Assembly (NCBI RefSeq): GCF_001548395.1
Contig: NZ_AP017367.1
Coordinates: 4,129,001-4,193,000, forward strand
Direction: 5' to 3'
DNA: 64,000 nucleotides
From: Leptolyngbya sp. O-77
Lineage (GTDB): Bacteria > Cyanobacteriota > Cyanobacteriia > Elainellales > Elainellaceae
Of the stretch, positions 8,491 to 17,848 are shown one piece after another. The position numbers and the translations under genes were made by a program. Below the pieces are notes generated by a model. That model searched no databases, was not told where the DNA came from, and saw nothing but the letters and a program-made list of their open reading frames with translations. Position 1 is the first letter of the stretch. Every line of letters begins with the position of its first letter.

Positions 8491-10254
8491 CTAAGAAGCC
8501 ACCTTTTCTGCCTCTAGCCGGCGAGTGCCGTTGGACACAGAAACGGGCTTAATTGGCGTTTGCATCAAAAACACCAGTAGCGGACTCCGTTGAAACTCGC
8601 GGCGCAACTGTCGGCGCAGTTCGGCTTCCAGCGTCGCCTGTAGCTTCGTCCAGTCCACGTCAATTTCGCCATCGCCAAAGTTGTGCGTTACTTCTTTCCA
8701 GCGATCGCTCAGCACGGTTTCTAAGGTTTGCACCACAGAGCGCTCCAGTCGAGATTTCTCGACGGAGGTCACTACCCCCCGCAAGTGGATTGCAGGCACA
8801 GACACCAGCTCGCCATTCCAGCCAATCGTCGCGGCGATGGTCACCACGCCATCTTCCGCAAGCTGCTGCCGCTCCTTCAGCACGCGCTGATGCACCACAC
8901 CAGAGCGTGAAGAATCCACCAGTTCAATTCCCGACGGCACTTTACCCGCTACTCGAATGCTGTCCTGGGTCAGTTCCACCACGTCCCCATTGTCAATAAT
9001 CACCATATTCTCGGCGGGAATGCCCATGCTCTGGGCGGTTTCCGCGTGCTTGACGAGCATTCGATGTTCGCCATGAACGGGCAGGAAGAATTTCGGTCGG
9101 GTCAGCGCCAGCATGAGCTTCTGGTCTTCCTGTGCGCCGTGTCCCGAAACGTGGATGCCCTTGTCACGGCCATAAATCACGTTTGCCCCCTGCATCATCA
9201 GCTTGTCGATCGTGTTGACGACAGCGATGGTGTTGCCAGGAATCGGGTTCGCCGAAAAGATCACCGTATCCCCTTTTCGGATCTGGATCTGCTTGTGCTC
9301 CCGATTAGCAATCCGGGTCATCGCAGCCATCGGTTCACCCTGGGACCCCGTACTCAAAATCAGCACGTTCTCATCGGGCATTTTGTTGGCCATATTGAGC
9401 GGCACAAACAAATCGTCCTCGCACTGGATGTAGCCCAGTTTTCGGGCGTGGGCAATGACGTTGAGCATCGAACGCCCCAACACCGACACGACGCGCCCAT
9501 GTTTTTTCGCCAGTTCCAAAATCATGTTAACCCGATGCACCGACGAAGCAAAGGTGGTGACAATCAGCCGTCCCTTTGCCTGACTAAAGTGGCGATCGAG
9601 ATTGGGAAAAACGGAGCGCTCAGATGGCGTGTGTCCGGGTACCTCTGAGTTGGTCGAGTCGCTAATTAGGCACAGGACACCCTTCTCGCCATGCTCTGCA
9701 AGACGCTGAATATCGAAGTATTCGCCATCCACAGGCGTATGATCAAATTTGAAGTCTCCGGTATGAATCACAACGCCCAAGGGGGTGTGGATTGCCACGC
9801 TGAAACTATCCGCAATGGAGTGGGTATTGCGGATATACTCTACCAGGAAATATTTGCCAATCCGCACCATTTCACGGGGGCGAACGGTGCGTAGTTCCGT
9901 GCGATCGGCAACCCCTGCTTCTTCCAGCTTGTCTTCTAGCAGCGCCATTGCCAGACGTGGCCCGTACATTACCGGAATGTCAAACTGCTTGAGATGAAAG
10001 GGAATGCCGCCGATGTGATCTTCGTGTCCATGCGTGACAATCATGCCCTTGATTTTCTGGCGATTTTCGCGCAGGTACGTGGTGTCAGGTAGCACGATAT
10101 TTACGCCGTGCATCCCGTCTGTGGGAAACGCTAGACCCGCATCTAGCAGCACAATTTCATCGGCATACTCAAACACACAGGTGTTTTTACCAATTTCATG
10201 AAGCCCTCCCAAAGGAATAATTTTGAGGGCGGAGTTTTGGTCGTTTTGACTCAT
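8491..10254 (-). CDS. rnj: Ribonuclease J
   Basis: RNase J is a metallo-beta-lactamase/beta-CASP ribonuclease with endonuclease and 5'-exonuclease activity in mRNA decay and rRNA maturation. The 587-residue product starts MSQNDQNSALKIIPLGG. The zinc motif HGHEDH (H75, H77, D79, H80) is intact, followed by THSIADS, HTGDFKFDH, the beta-CASP SDSTN motif, and SGHGAQEDQ and PVHGEHRML near residue 370-400. I chose ATG 10254 because AAGGA sits about 8 bases upstream; a start at 10320 would add 22 serine/lysine-rich residues unlike the family. It follows asd and dapA on the same strand, an order I recall as conserved in cyanobacteria, although 831 bp separate it from dapA here. Confidence 0.96.
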   Translation of the reverse strand: MSQNDQNSALKIIPLGGLHEIGKNTCVFEYADEIVLLDAGLAFPTDGMHGVNIVLPDTTYLRENRQKIKGMIVTHGHEDHIGGIPFHLKQFDIPVMYGPRLAMALLEDKLEEAGVADRTELRTVRPREMVRIGKYFLVEYIRNTHSIADSFSVAIHTPLGVVIHTGDFKFDHTPVDGEYFDIQRLAEHGEKGVLCLISDSTNSEVPGHTPSERSVFPNLDRHFSQAKGRLIVTTFASSVHRVNMILELAKKHGRVVSVLGRSMLNVIAHARKLGYIQCEDDLFVPLNMANKMPDENVLILSTGSQGEPMAAMTRIANREHKQIQIRKGDTVIFSANPIPGNTIAVVNTIDKLMMQGANVIYGRDKGIHVSGHGAQEDQKLMLALTRPKFFLPVHGEHRMLVKHAETAQSMGIPAENMVIIDNGDVVELTQDSIRVAGKVPSGIELVDSSRSGVVHQRVLKERQQLAEDGVVTIAATIGWNGELVSVPAIHLRGVVTSVEKSRLERSVVQTLETVLSDRWKEVTHNFGDGEIDVDWTKLQATLEAELRRQLRREFQRSPLLVFLMQTPIKPVSVSNGTRRLEAEKVAS

Positions 10255-11085
10255 GTAGGTCCTTGATCTAGATTTGGATTTGAAACTTTGAAAAGTTGAA
10301 GAAAGAGCGGCAGCAGTCAATGTATTTGTCTTTGGTGTGTCCCTTTTTTGATGGATTCCTTAAGTTCTGAGATTTTCTGAAACCAAAAGTGAGGCTGCGC
10401 TTGGGCGATCGCACGTCACTGAACGGGCGCTTTAGCCTTTCTCAAGAAGAGCAAAAAGGTGGGTAGAAATATCGAAAAGATTGGAACATTTCAAGGCTAG
10501 GGGCATTTTCTTTTTCGACTGGAGCTTTTATCAAAGTAGCTTTTAATGATCGTTTCAATGCGGTTTCTTGACTTAATCTTTAACCTGAATAGCTGAAGCG
10601 AGAAAATCTAATTTGAGATGGTAAAAGAGATGGTAAAAGGCACTAGTGGGGGCACCTAATAAGCCTGCAAGCTATCAATAGAGAGCCTTGTTGGGGCTTC
10701 TCCTGAAAGACATTAATTTCAGCAGCTATAGCCTGATGTTAGAGGCGTGGGACAATCCTCAGCTTGTGAGACTGTAAAGCTCTTAGCTAATTGATATTCA
10801 GTTTTCAAGAAATCTGAGGAAAATGGCTTGGGCGATCGCCCACAAGTCAAGGCTGACTAGGTGCGGTTGCAAGGGGTAATCGGACTATCAATCAATGGCA
10901 GAATCCTGCTGCAAGCTCTGTCCCAGTTTCCTAGCCCCACATCTCCACTTAAGCCTAAATTCGTCCTTAAACCCTTTGCCTAGGTGCCGCCCTGTAATAA
11001 GAATCTGCGATTAGTCGGGCAATGCCAATTCGCTACTATCAACTGTCTCGACTATCACTCGCCTACAACCCACTTCTCGCAATGG
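10255..11085. other. 831-bp intergenic region between dapA and rnj
   Basis: No gene is supported. The region has two HIP1 sites (about 10406 and 10833), a short direct repeat gagatggtaaaag (10616-10639) and a weak stem GAGAGCC/GGCTTCTC at 10681-10702. It is unusually long for genes that often sit close together, so rnj may have its own promoter or a long 5' leader here. I could not identify promoter boxes with confidence. Confidence 0.55.
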
Positions 11086-11979
11086 TTATGCTTTTGGAAC
11101 TAGATGCAAGTCTGACATCACCTGGCTCAGCAAAAACTCCGTTGCCTCTAGGTCATCCGCCAATGGTAACCGAGCATCGCCAACTTTCCAACCCTGGAGC
11201 CTGAGTGCAGCCTTGATCGGAATTGGGTTTGTAGTCACAAACAGCGCCTTAAACAGTGGAAAGAGTTTGAGATGGAGCTGGATTGCGTGCTGAACCTGCC
11301 CTTGCTCGTAGGATTGAATCATCTCTTGGAGACTCAGACCCACTAAATGGCTAGCAACGCTGACCACACCCTGCCCCCCTATCGACAGCATAGGCAATGT
11401 TAGAGAATCATCGCCAGCGTAAATACCGAAGGACATCGGGGTAGAGCGCCGAATCTGGCTCACTTGGTCAAGATTACCACTTGCCTCCTTAACTGCAACC
11501 ACGTTAGGCAGTTCGGAAAGCCGAACAATGGTTTCAGCAGAGAGATTTTGCCCTGTTCGTCCCGGAATGTTGTACAACATGATTGCCAGATCGGGGCAGG
11601 CCTCGGCAATTGCCCGAAAGTGCTGATACAACCCTTCCTGGGGCGGCTTGTTGTAGTACGGGACGACTTGGAGCGACCCATCTAAACCGAGCTTTTCAGC
11701 TTTCTGAGTGGCGGCGATCGCCTCTTTGGTAGAGTTCGATCCGGTTCCCGCTAATATCTTAGCGCGTCCAGCCGCCGCTTTCTGCACGACTTGAAACAGT
11801 TGATACTCTTCATCCCAGCTTAATGTTGGCGATTCGCCCGTGGTGCCGCACACAACCAGCCCATCGCTGCCGTGGGTGACGAGGTAATCAGTCAGGGCTT
11901 CGGCGGCGGCATAGTCTACCTCGTCATCCGAGGTAAAGGGTGTCACCATGGCCGTAATGACTCGTCCAAACATGGTCAT
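11086..11979 (-). CDS. dapA: 4-hydroxy-tetrahydrodipicolinate synthase
   Basis: DapA condenses pyruvate with aspartate semialdehyde, the first step specific to lysine and diaminopimelate synthesis. The 297-residue TIM-barrel protein has the usual length. GTTGES (45-50) binds the pyruvate carboxylate, Y136 in YNIPGRTG is the proton-relay tyrosine, and K164 in VAVKEASGN forms the Schiff base. It lies 32 bp downstream of asd on the same strand; Asd makes its substrate, so the two are very likely co-transcribed. The start could also be the second ATG two codons later (MFGRVIT). Confidence 0.97.
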   Translation of the reverse strand: MTMFGRVITAMVTPFTSDDEVDYAAAEALTDYLVTHGSDGLVVCGTTGESPTLSWDEEYQLFQVVQKAAAGRAKILAGTGSNSTKEAIAATQKAEKLGLDGSLQVVPYYNKPPQEGLYQHFRAIAEACPDLAIMLYNIPGRTGQNLSAETIVRLSELPNVVAVKEASGNLDQVSQIRRSTPMSFGIYAGDDSLTLPMLSIGGQGVVSVASHLVGLSLQEMIQSYEQGQVQHAIQLHLKLFPLFKALFVTTNPIPIKAALRLQGWKVGDARLPLADDLEATEFLLSQVMSDLHLVPKA

Positions 11980-12011
11980 AATCGAGTGTCTAGCTCCAGG
12001 ATTCAGAAATG

Positions 12012-13070
12012 CTAGCTCTGTGGCGTGGCGATCGCCCGTTCCGCCGGACGCAGCCAGTTTTTCTCAATCAGCAACTCGGCAATTTGCACCGCATTGAGCG
12101 CCGCTCCTTTGCGGATCTGGTCGCCACAGATCCAGAGTTCTAGCCCGTTGGGATGGGAAATATCCTGACGGATGCGTCCGACCAGCACCTCATCTCGCCC
12201 AGTTGCGTCCATCGGCATCGGGAAATAGTTTGCCTGCCAGTCTTCCACCAGCTTCACGCCAGGAGCCTGGGATAGAATTTCTCGTGCCTGATCGGAGCTG
12301 AAGGGTGCGGCAAACTCTAAGTTGATTGCTTCGGAATGGGCCCGCAAGACCGGCACCCGCACACAGGTCGCAGAAATCCGCAACCCTGGCTCTGAAAAGA
12401 TCTTGCGGGTTTCGTTTACCATTTTCATTTCCTCCTCGCAGTACCCGTTTTGGGTCATGGGCGAGTTGTGAGGAAACAGATTAAACGCCAGCGGATAGGG
12501 CAAAACTTCTGGCACAGGCGCTTTGCCGTCTAAAATGGCTTGGCTCTGAAGCCGCACCTCTTCCATCGCCCGCGCTCCGGCTCCACTGGCGGATTGGTAG
12601 GTCGCCGCTATGATGCGCTGGACGGGCTGCACACGATGCAGTGGGTAGACCGCCACATTCATCAAGATGGTCGTGCAATTGGGATTGGCAATGATGCCAG
12701 AATGCTCGGCCGCAGCACCGGGGTTGACCTCTGGTACCACAAGGGGAACCGTTGGGTGCATCCGAAAGGCGCTGGAGTTGTCGATCATCACTGCGCCAGC
12801 AGTCACAATCCGATCTGCCCAAGCTTTGGAGGTGGAGCCGCCGGCCGAGGCCAGCACGATGTCGATATTGTCGAACGCGCGATCGCCCACCGCTTCTACA
12901 ATCAGAGGCTCTCCCTGAAACGTGAGCGGCTGTCCAGCCGAGCGGGGAGATGCCAGCAGCTTCAAATCAGCCAGCGGAAAGCGGCGCTCCTCTAGCAGGC
13001 TCAGCAGTTCTGTTCCGACGGCTCCTGTCGCCCCCAAAATGGCAACTCGATAGGATTGCGACAAACTCAT
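12012..13070 (-). CDS. asd: Aspartate-semialdehyde dehydrogenase
   Basis: This 352-residue enzyme reduces aspartyl phosphate to aspartate semialdehyde with NADPH, feeding lysine, threonine and methionine synthesis. The N-terminal Rossmann motif GATGAVG, the phosphate-binding NSSAFRM region and the catalytic cysteine C132 in ANPNCTTI are present. The histidine in LRAHSEAINLEF (about 250) fits the catalytic base. Length is normal. It is the first gene of an asd-dapA cluster, with rnj further downstream. AGGA lies just upstream of the ATG (reverse strand, 13071-13077). Confidence 0.97.
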   Translation of the reverse strand: MSLSQSYRVAILGATGAVGTELLSLLEERRFPLADLKLLASPRSAGQPLTFQGEPLIVEAVGDRAFDNIDIVLASAGGSTSKAWADRIVTAGAVMIDNSSAFRMHPTVPLVVPEVNPGAAAEHSGIIANPNCTTILMNVAVYPLHRVQPVQRIIAATYQSASGAGARAMEEVRLQSQAILDGKAPVPEVLPYPLAFNLFPHNSPMTQNGYCEEEMKMVNETRKIFSEPGLRISATCVRVPVLRAHSEAINLEFAAPFSSDQAREILSQAPGVKLVEDWQANYFPMPMDATGRDEVLVGRIRQDISHPNGLELWICGDQIRKGAALNAVQIAELLIEKNWLRPAERAIATPQS

Positions 13071-13426
13071 TTCCTCCAGTTTTCGGTCGTGTAAACCATC
13101 TCAAAAAGCGCACCTGGTTCAGTGAGTGCAATGACTTCAGTTCGTGCAATTAGAAGATTCACTGTTGAGTATGCCTTAAGCCAATGCCCTAGCGATAGAC
13201 GCTTATAGAATTTCAAGACAATTCACAGCAAGAAAAGCAACCATATTAACCTAATCTGCTTTTTCAGCTTGCTCAAGACAAGGCACTCCAGCATGACCTG
13301 AGAGACAGGTGTGAATGTCAAGGGGGTGTCAACAGCAAGATGCAGATTGAGACAGAATCCGCTACGATAGCTAATTGCGACGATACCGAACGGGCTGCTC
13401 TGAACAACGCTGCGAGAAATTATCGA
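13071..13426. other. Divergent intergenic region between asd and tig
   Basis: This 356-bp stretch should hold promoters for asd (minus) and tig (plus). An in-frame extension of tig from 13340 is open but its sequence is not family-like. No operator or riboswitch pattern was recognised. Confidence 0.5.
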
Positions 13427-15091
13427 ATGAAAGTTACCCAGGAAAAACTCCCGGCCAGTCGGCTTGGGCTAGAAATTGAAATTCCCTCCGAGTCTACTTT
13501 GCAGGCCTACGAAAAGACCCTGCAACAGCTGATCCGCAATGCCAATATTCCTGGGTTCCGCAAGGGGAAAGTGCCGCGTCAGGTTGTTTTGCAGCGCTAT
13601 GGCAGCCGCAGTATCAAGGCGACTGCCATCGATGAGCTGATTGAAGATGCGCTTCGTCAGGTGATTGAGCAAGAGAAAATCGATGCGTTGGGAAATGCTG
13701 AGCTGCGATCGCCCATCGAAGACCTGGTAGAGCAATATGAACCGGGTCAACCGCTGACGGTTTCGCTGGCAATTGACGTTGCACCAACCGCAAAGCTAGA
13801 GAATTACAAAGGGCTAACGACTCAAGCCGAAGAAATCCTCTACAAACCGGAAAAAGTTGACGAGGTTCTTGAACGCTATCGAGAGCGATCGGCAACGCGA
13901 GTGCCTGTCGAAGGTCGTCCGGCTCAAGCGCAAGACATCGCCGTGATTGACTTTACAGGTCAACTTGTGGGCGATGAGCCTAAGGAGATTCCAGGCGGTA
14001 GCGCTACCGATTTTGAATTAGAACTGTCTGAAGGACGCTTCATTCCTGGATTTGTGGAAGGCATCATCGGAATGTCGGTCGGAGAGACCAAGGAAATCGA
14101 GACGACGTTTCCTGAAGACTATTCGCAGGCAGAACTGTCTGGCCAGCCTGCGGTGTTTACAGTGACGCTGAAGGACTTGAAAGAAAAGGAACTGCCGGAA
14201 CTAGATGACGATTTCGCGCAGGACATCAGCGAGTTTGAGACCTTGGCGGAACTGCGGGAGTCGCTGGAAAAGCGCTTCCAGGACGAGGCCAATGACAAAA
14301 CCAAGGCAAACAAACAAGAAGCATTGCTCGAAGCGCTGGTTGCCAATCTAGAGGTTGAATTACCAGAAACCCTGATTCGCCGCGAGGTGGATCACATGAT
14401 TACCCAGACCGCAATGCGCTTCAGCGAACAGGGCATGGACATTAAGCAAATGTTTACACCCGAAGTGGTGAACATGATGCGACAGCGATCCCGCCCTGAG
14501 GCGATCGCCCGTCTCCGGCGCACGATGGCTCTGGGCGAGGTAGCCAAGCAAGAGTCCATCACAGTAGACGCTGCTGAAGTCGAAGCAAAAGTTGAAGAAG
14601 TCTTAAAGGAGCTGGACGGGCAGTCTATCGACCGCAATCGCCTGCGGGAAGTAATTGAGGAAGACCTGATTCGCGACAAAATCTTTGAGTTTTTGGAAGC
14701 CAATTGCACTGTGGAACTGGTTCCCGAAGGAACGCTGGTGAAAGAAAAATCAGTGGAAATGGAACCCACGCAAGACGACGCAACCGACACAGCCACTCTA
14801 TCTAGCACCGAGGATGCCGTAGATGTTGGCGCTAAAGCCGAACCCGCCCTGGCAGAAGAACCCGCTAGCACAGAGGCAGCGGTAGAAGTCGTGGCAGAAG
14901 TTGATGCTCCCGCCACACCCGCCGAGAAGACGGCCAAATCGACTCGCTCAAAATCAGCCAAGTCGGCAGCAGAATCCCCAGAAAGTGCTAAATCAGAGGC
15001 GATCGCCGAGGTTGAAGTGACGGAGGAAGCAGCCGCCAAGCCCGCTGCCCGCAAGCGCAGCACTCCCAAGTCCAAAAAAGATGAGGGTTGA
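13427..15091 (+). CDS. tig: Trigger factor (ribosome-bound chaperone/prolyl isomerase) with long C-terminal tail
   Basis: Trigger factor binds at the ribosomal exit tunnel and helps nascent chains fold. From ATG 13427 the product has 554 residues. The ribosome-docking signature GFRKGKVP lies near residue 45, the FKBP-type PPIase domain spans about 155-250 (VIDFTGQLVGD, LSEGRFIPGFVEGIIGMSVGE), and the helical chaperone domain follows to about 450. The last 90 or so residues are low complexity, rich in Ala, Glu, Lys and Thr and ending with a basic cluster (KRSTPKSKKDEG). That tail makes it clearly longer than the 432-residue E. coli protein. A start at 13340 would add 29 residues before the natural MKVTQEKL start. 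tig-clpP-clpX is a conserved cyanobacterial order. Confidence 0.95.
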   Translation: MKVTQEKLPASRLGLEIEIPSESTLQAYEKTLQQLIRNANIPGFRKGKVPRQVVLQRYGSRSIKATAIDELIEDALRQVIEQEKIDALGNAELRSPIEDLVEQYEPGQPLTVSLAIDVAPTAKLENYKGLTTQAEEILYKPEKVDEVLERYRERSATRVPVEGRPAQAQDIAVIDFTGQLVGDEPKEIPGGSATDFELELSEGRFIPGFVEGIIGMSVGETKEIETTFPEDYSQAELSGQPAVFTVTLKDLKEKELPELDDDFAQDISEFETLAELRESLEKRFQDEANDKTKANKQEALLEALVANLEVELPETLIRREVDHMITQTAMRFSEQGMDIKQMFTPEVVNMMRQRSRPEAIARLRRTMALGEVAKQESITVDAAEVEAKVEEVLKELDGQSIDRNRLREVIEEDLIRDKIFEFLEANCTVELVPEGTLVKEKSVEMEPTQDDATDTATLSSTEDAVDVGAKAEPALAEEPASTEAAVEVVAEVDAPATPAEKTAKSTRSKSAKSAAESPESAKSEAIAEVEVTEEAAAKPAARKRSTPKSKKDEG

Positions 15092-15831
15092 TTGAGCAAT
15101 ACTAAGCATTGTGTCGATTTCTCGCTTTAGTCGCCGTTGAGTTTCAGCTTCATGCGGTTTTGAGGATTTCGGCACTTTTACAGAAAGTAACAGTCCCCAT
15201 CCATAACGCCCCTAAATCTATGGATCCTCTGGAGATTGCCTACCCGTCTCCTGCGACTTAGGGCATAATGACGGGTATGGTACTCCCAATCTATTCGCTG
15301 CCAGGTTTAGCGTGTTTTTGTTGAGTTTAGCAAGGGCGATATCGCTGAAATCTATGAGTTCAATTTCTCAGTTCAATTTCTCAAAAGCTTGGGTGAATTT
15401 GACTCTTGAATAGCGCCTCAGGGTAAGTGTTCCTTGGCGGCACGCCTCTGGTCATTAGAACCTAAACGCAACGGTTAGCAGAGACAACAGGAGAAATTGA
15501 TGGATGAAGCGACTATCCGTAGACTGATTCCGGGACAACACTGATCAAGCAGCTTTATGCGGTCAACCGTCGTCTTTGCTGGCTACCCTGAATTAGAAGC
15601 TCAGCAGCCTCTTCTTACCTCTACCCTGTACCGCATAGCCCGCCCGTCCTGACTCAGCCCGCTTTGCAGAAGCCTCCTCAGACGCTCATTCTTTCCTAAC
15701 CTTCTGGAATTCAAAAGTTCTTTCAAGTCGCTGAATGGTTTTGTATGGTTCTGCCTCATTTTTCTAGATCCGATGCTAGCAGCAATCTCGTTGGGGCTGT
15801 TTCGTCTCTGTCCCCACACCCCCTTGACGTG
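15092..15831. other. 740-bp leader region between tig and clpP
   Basis: No large gene. The sequence has repeated ttcaatttctca (15359-15382) and a short frame with a strong ribosome binding site at 15500-15544. The length suggests that clpP has its own promoter and a long 5' leader. A frame extension of clpP from 15745 is open but not family-like. Confidence 0.5.
15500..15544 (+). other. 14-codon open frame with strong Shine-Dalgarno, possible leader peptide or gene remnant
   Basis: ATG 15500 is preceded by CAGGAG (15488-15493) at good spacing. The frame reads MDEATIRRLIPGQH and stops at TGA 15542. If the reading frame shifts by one base near the stop, 18 more codons are open (TTLIKQLYAVNRRLCWLP). 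It may be a regulatory leader of clpP, a broken small gene, or chance. Confidence 0.3.
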
Positions 15832-16452
15832 ATGAACACCATTCCGATGGTGGTTGAGCAGTCTGGTCGGGGTGAACGAGCTTTTGACCTCTATTCCCGG
15901 CTGCTTCGAGAGCGAATCATTTTTTTGGGCACTCCTATTGATGACAACGTTGCAGATTTGCTAGTTGCTCAGCTTCTTTTTCTAGATGCCGAAGATCCCG
16001 AAAAAGATGTGCAAATTTACATCAACTCGCCGGGTGGCTCAGTCACAGCAGGCATGGCCATCTACGACACGATGAAGCAAATTCGCCCCGATGTTGTTAC
16101 GATTTGCTACGGTTTGGCCGCTAGCATGGGCGCGTTTCTGCTGTCGGGAGGCACCAAGGGCAAGCGTCTATCCCTGCCCAGTTCCCGGATCATGATTCAC
16201 CAACCGCTGGGAGGTGCCCAGGGGCAAGCTGTGGATATTGAGATTCAGGCAAGAGAAATTTTGTATCATAAGCGAACGCTGAACGAGTTATTGGCACAGC
16301 ATACGGGGCAGCCTCTTGAACGCATAGAAGCGGACACAGAGCGCGACTTCTTTATGTCTGCTGAAGAAGCGAAGGCCTACGGGTTAATTGATCAGGTTGT
16401 TTCTCGGCCAGGGATATCTGATGCCAGAGAGACCCTCTCCGCAGTGAATTAA
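15832..16452 (+). CDS. clpP: ATP-dependent Clp protease proteolytic subunit
   Basis: ClpP forms a tetradecameric serine protease chamber fed by an AAA+ unfoldase. The 206-residue product from ATG 15832 has the catalytic triad S98 (GLAASMGAF), H123 (MIHQPLGG) and D172 (TERDFFMS), and the oxyanion glycine motif SPGGSV. The start was chosen because MNTIPMVVEQSGRGERAFD is the normal ClpP N-terminus; 29 further codons are open upstream from 15745. clpX follows after 9 bp, so the two are co-transcribed and this is probably the ClpX partner among the several ClpP/ClpR paralogues that cyanobacteria carry. All catalytic residues are present, so it is ClpP rather than ClpR. Confidence 0.97.
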   Translation: MNTIPMVVEQSGRGERAFDLYSRLLRERIIFLGTPIDDNVADLLVAQLLFLDAEDPEKDVQIYINSPGGSVTAGMAIYDTMKQIRPDVVTICYGLAASMGAFLLSGGTKGKRLSLPSSRIMIHQPLGGAQGQAVDIEIQAREILYHKRTLNELLAQHTGQPLERIEADTERDFFMSAEEAKAYGLIDQVVSRPGISDARETLSAVN

Positions 16453-16461
16453 GAGGCGACC

Positions 16462-17808
16462 ATGTCAAAATACGACTCTCATCTGAAATGTTCGTTTTGT
16501 GGTAAGTCGCAAGAGCAGGTTCGCAAGCTCATCGCTGGCCCAGGGGTCTACATTTGCGATGAGTGCGTGGACTTGTGCAACGAAATCTTGGATGAAGAGC
16601 TGTTTGACTCTAGTTCCACCGTGCCCCAACCCTCGCCCCGCCGAGAGCAGCAGCCTGAAAAGCGGGCCGCCCGTGCGCCACGCCTCTCTCTCAGCCAAAT
16701 TCCCAAGCCCCGCGAGATTAAGAAGCACCTGGATGAGCATGTCATTGGCCAGGACGAAGCCAAGAAGATCCTCTCGGTTGCGGTGTACAACCACTACAAG
16801 CGCCTCAGCTTTGTGCAGAGTAAGGCTGCGAACGGTGGGAAGGCAGACGATGCCGTTGAGCTGCAAAAGTCCAATATTTTGTTGATTGGCCCGACGGGCT
16901 GTGGCAAGACACTGCTGGCTCAAACCCTAGCGGAGATGCTAGACGTGCCCTTTGCGGTAGCTGATGCAACGACTTTGACCGAAGCAGGGTATGTCGGCGA
17001 AGATGTGGAGAATATCCTGCTGCGGCTGTTGCAGGTTGCAGATCTGGACGTAGAAGAGGCGCAGCGTGGAATTATCTACATCGACGAAATTGATAAAATT
17101 GCTCGCAAGAGTGAAAATCCCTCGATTACGCGAGATGTGTCGGGGGAAGGGGTACAGCAAGCCCTGCTAAAAATGCTGGAGGGGACGATCGCCAATGTTC
17201 CTCCCCAAGGTGGGCGGAAGCATCCCTATCAGGACTGCATTCAAATCGACACCAGCAACATTCTCTTTATCTGCGGCGGCGCGTTTGTTGGGCTAGAGAA
17301 GGCTGTAGAGCAGCGAATCGGCAAAAAGTCGATGGGTTTTGTGCAGCCGGGGGACGCACAGCAGTCTAAGGATAAGCGCACGGCGGATGTGCTGAAGCAT
17401 TTGGAGCCGGATGACCTGGTTAAGTTTGGGCTGATTCCGGAGTTTATCGGGCGCGTTCCGGTGATGGCGGTGGTGAACCCGCTGGATGAGGATGCGCTGG
17501 CTGCTATTTTGACGGAACCCCGAAGCGCGCTGGTCAAGCAGTACCAGAAGCTGATGAAGATGGACAACGTGCAGCTTGAGTTTAAGCCAGACGCGATTCG
17601 GGCGATCGCCAAGGAAGCCTATCGCCGCAAGACTGGGGCCCGCGCCCTCCGCAGCATTGTGGAAGAACTGATGCTCGACGTAATGTACGAGTTGCCCTCA
17701 CGCAAGGACGTGACGCGCTGCGCCATCACTCGCGAGATGGTCGAAAAGCGCTCGACCGCAGAGTTGCTGCTGCACCCATCTTCCCTACCCAAGCCCGAGT
17801 CTGCATAG
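16462..17808 (+). CDS. clpX: ATP-dependent Clp protease ATP-binding subunit ClpX
   Basis: ClpX is the AAA+ unfoldase that recognises substrates and feeds ClpP. The 448-residue protein has the N-terminal C4 zinc domain (C10, C13, C32, C35), Walker A GPTGCGKT (143-150), Walker B IIYIDEIDK, the pore loop GYVGED, sensor GLIPEFIGRVPV and C-terminal GARALRSIVEE. A proline/arginine-rich linker (about 50-75) joins the zinc domain to the ATPase. It starts 9 bp after clpP, with GAGGCGACC just upstream of ATG. Confidence 0.98.
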   Translation: MSKYDSHLKCSFCGKSQEQVRKLIAGPGVYICDECVDLCNEILDEELFDSSSTVPQPSPRREQQPEKRAARAPRLSLSQIPKPREIKKHLDEHVIGQDEAKKILSVAVYNHYKRLSFVQSKAANGGKADDAVELQKSNILLIGPTGCGKTLLAQTLAEMLDVPFAVADATTLTEAGYVGEDVENILLRLLQVADLDVEEAQRGIIYIDEIDKIARKSENPSITRDVSGEGVQQALLKMLEGTIANVPPQGGRKHPYQDCIQIDTSNILFICGGAFVGLEKAVEQRIGKKSMGFVQPGDAQQSKDKRTADVLKHLEPDDLVKFGLIPEFIGRVPVMAVVNPLDEDALAAILTEPRSALVKQYQKLMKMDNVQLEFKPDAIRAIAKEAYRRKTGARALRSIVEELMLDVMYELPSRKDVTRCAITREMVEKRSTAELLLHPSSLPKPESA

Positions 17809-17848
17809 ATTTTTCAGGTTAAGGGGTTGCGAGGTCAGAATTTACCCG

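Noticed and set aside
11022..11204. Small plus-strand frame overlapping the dapA end
   Set aside because: It overlaps dapA antisense and lacks any conserved feature.
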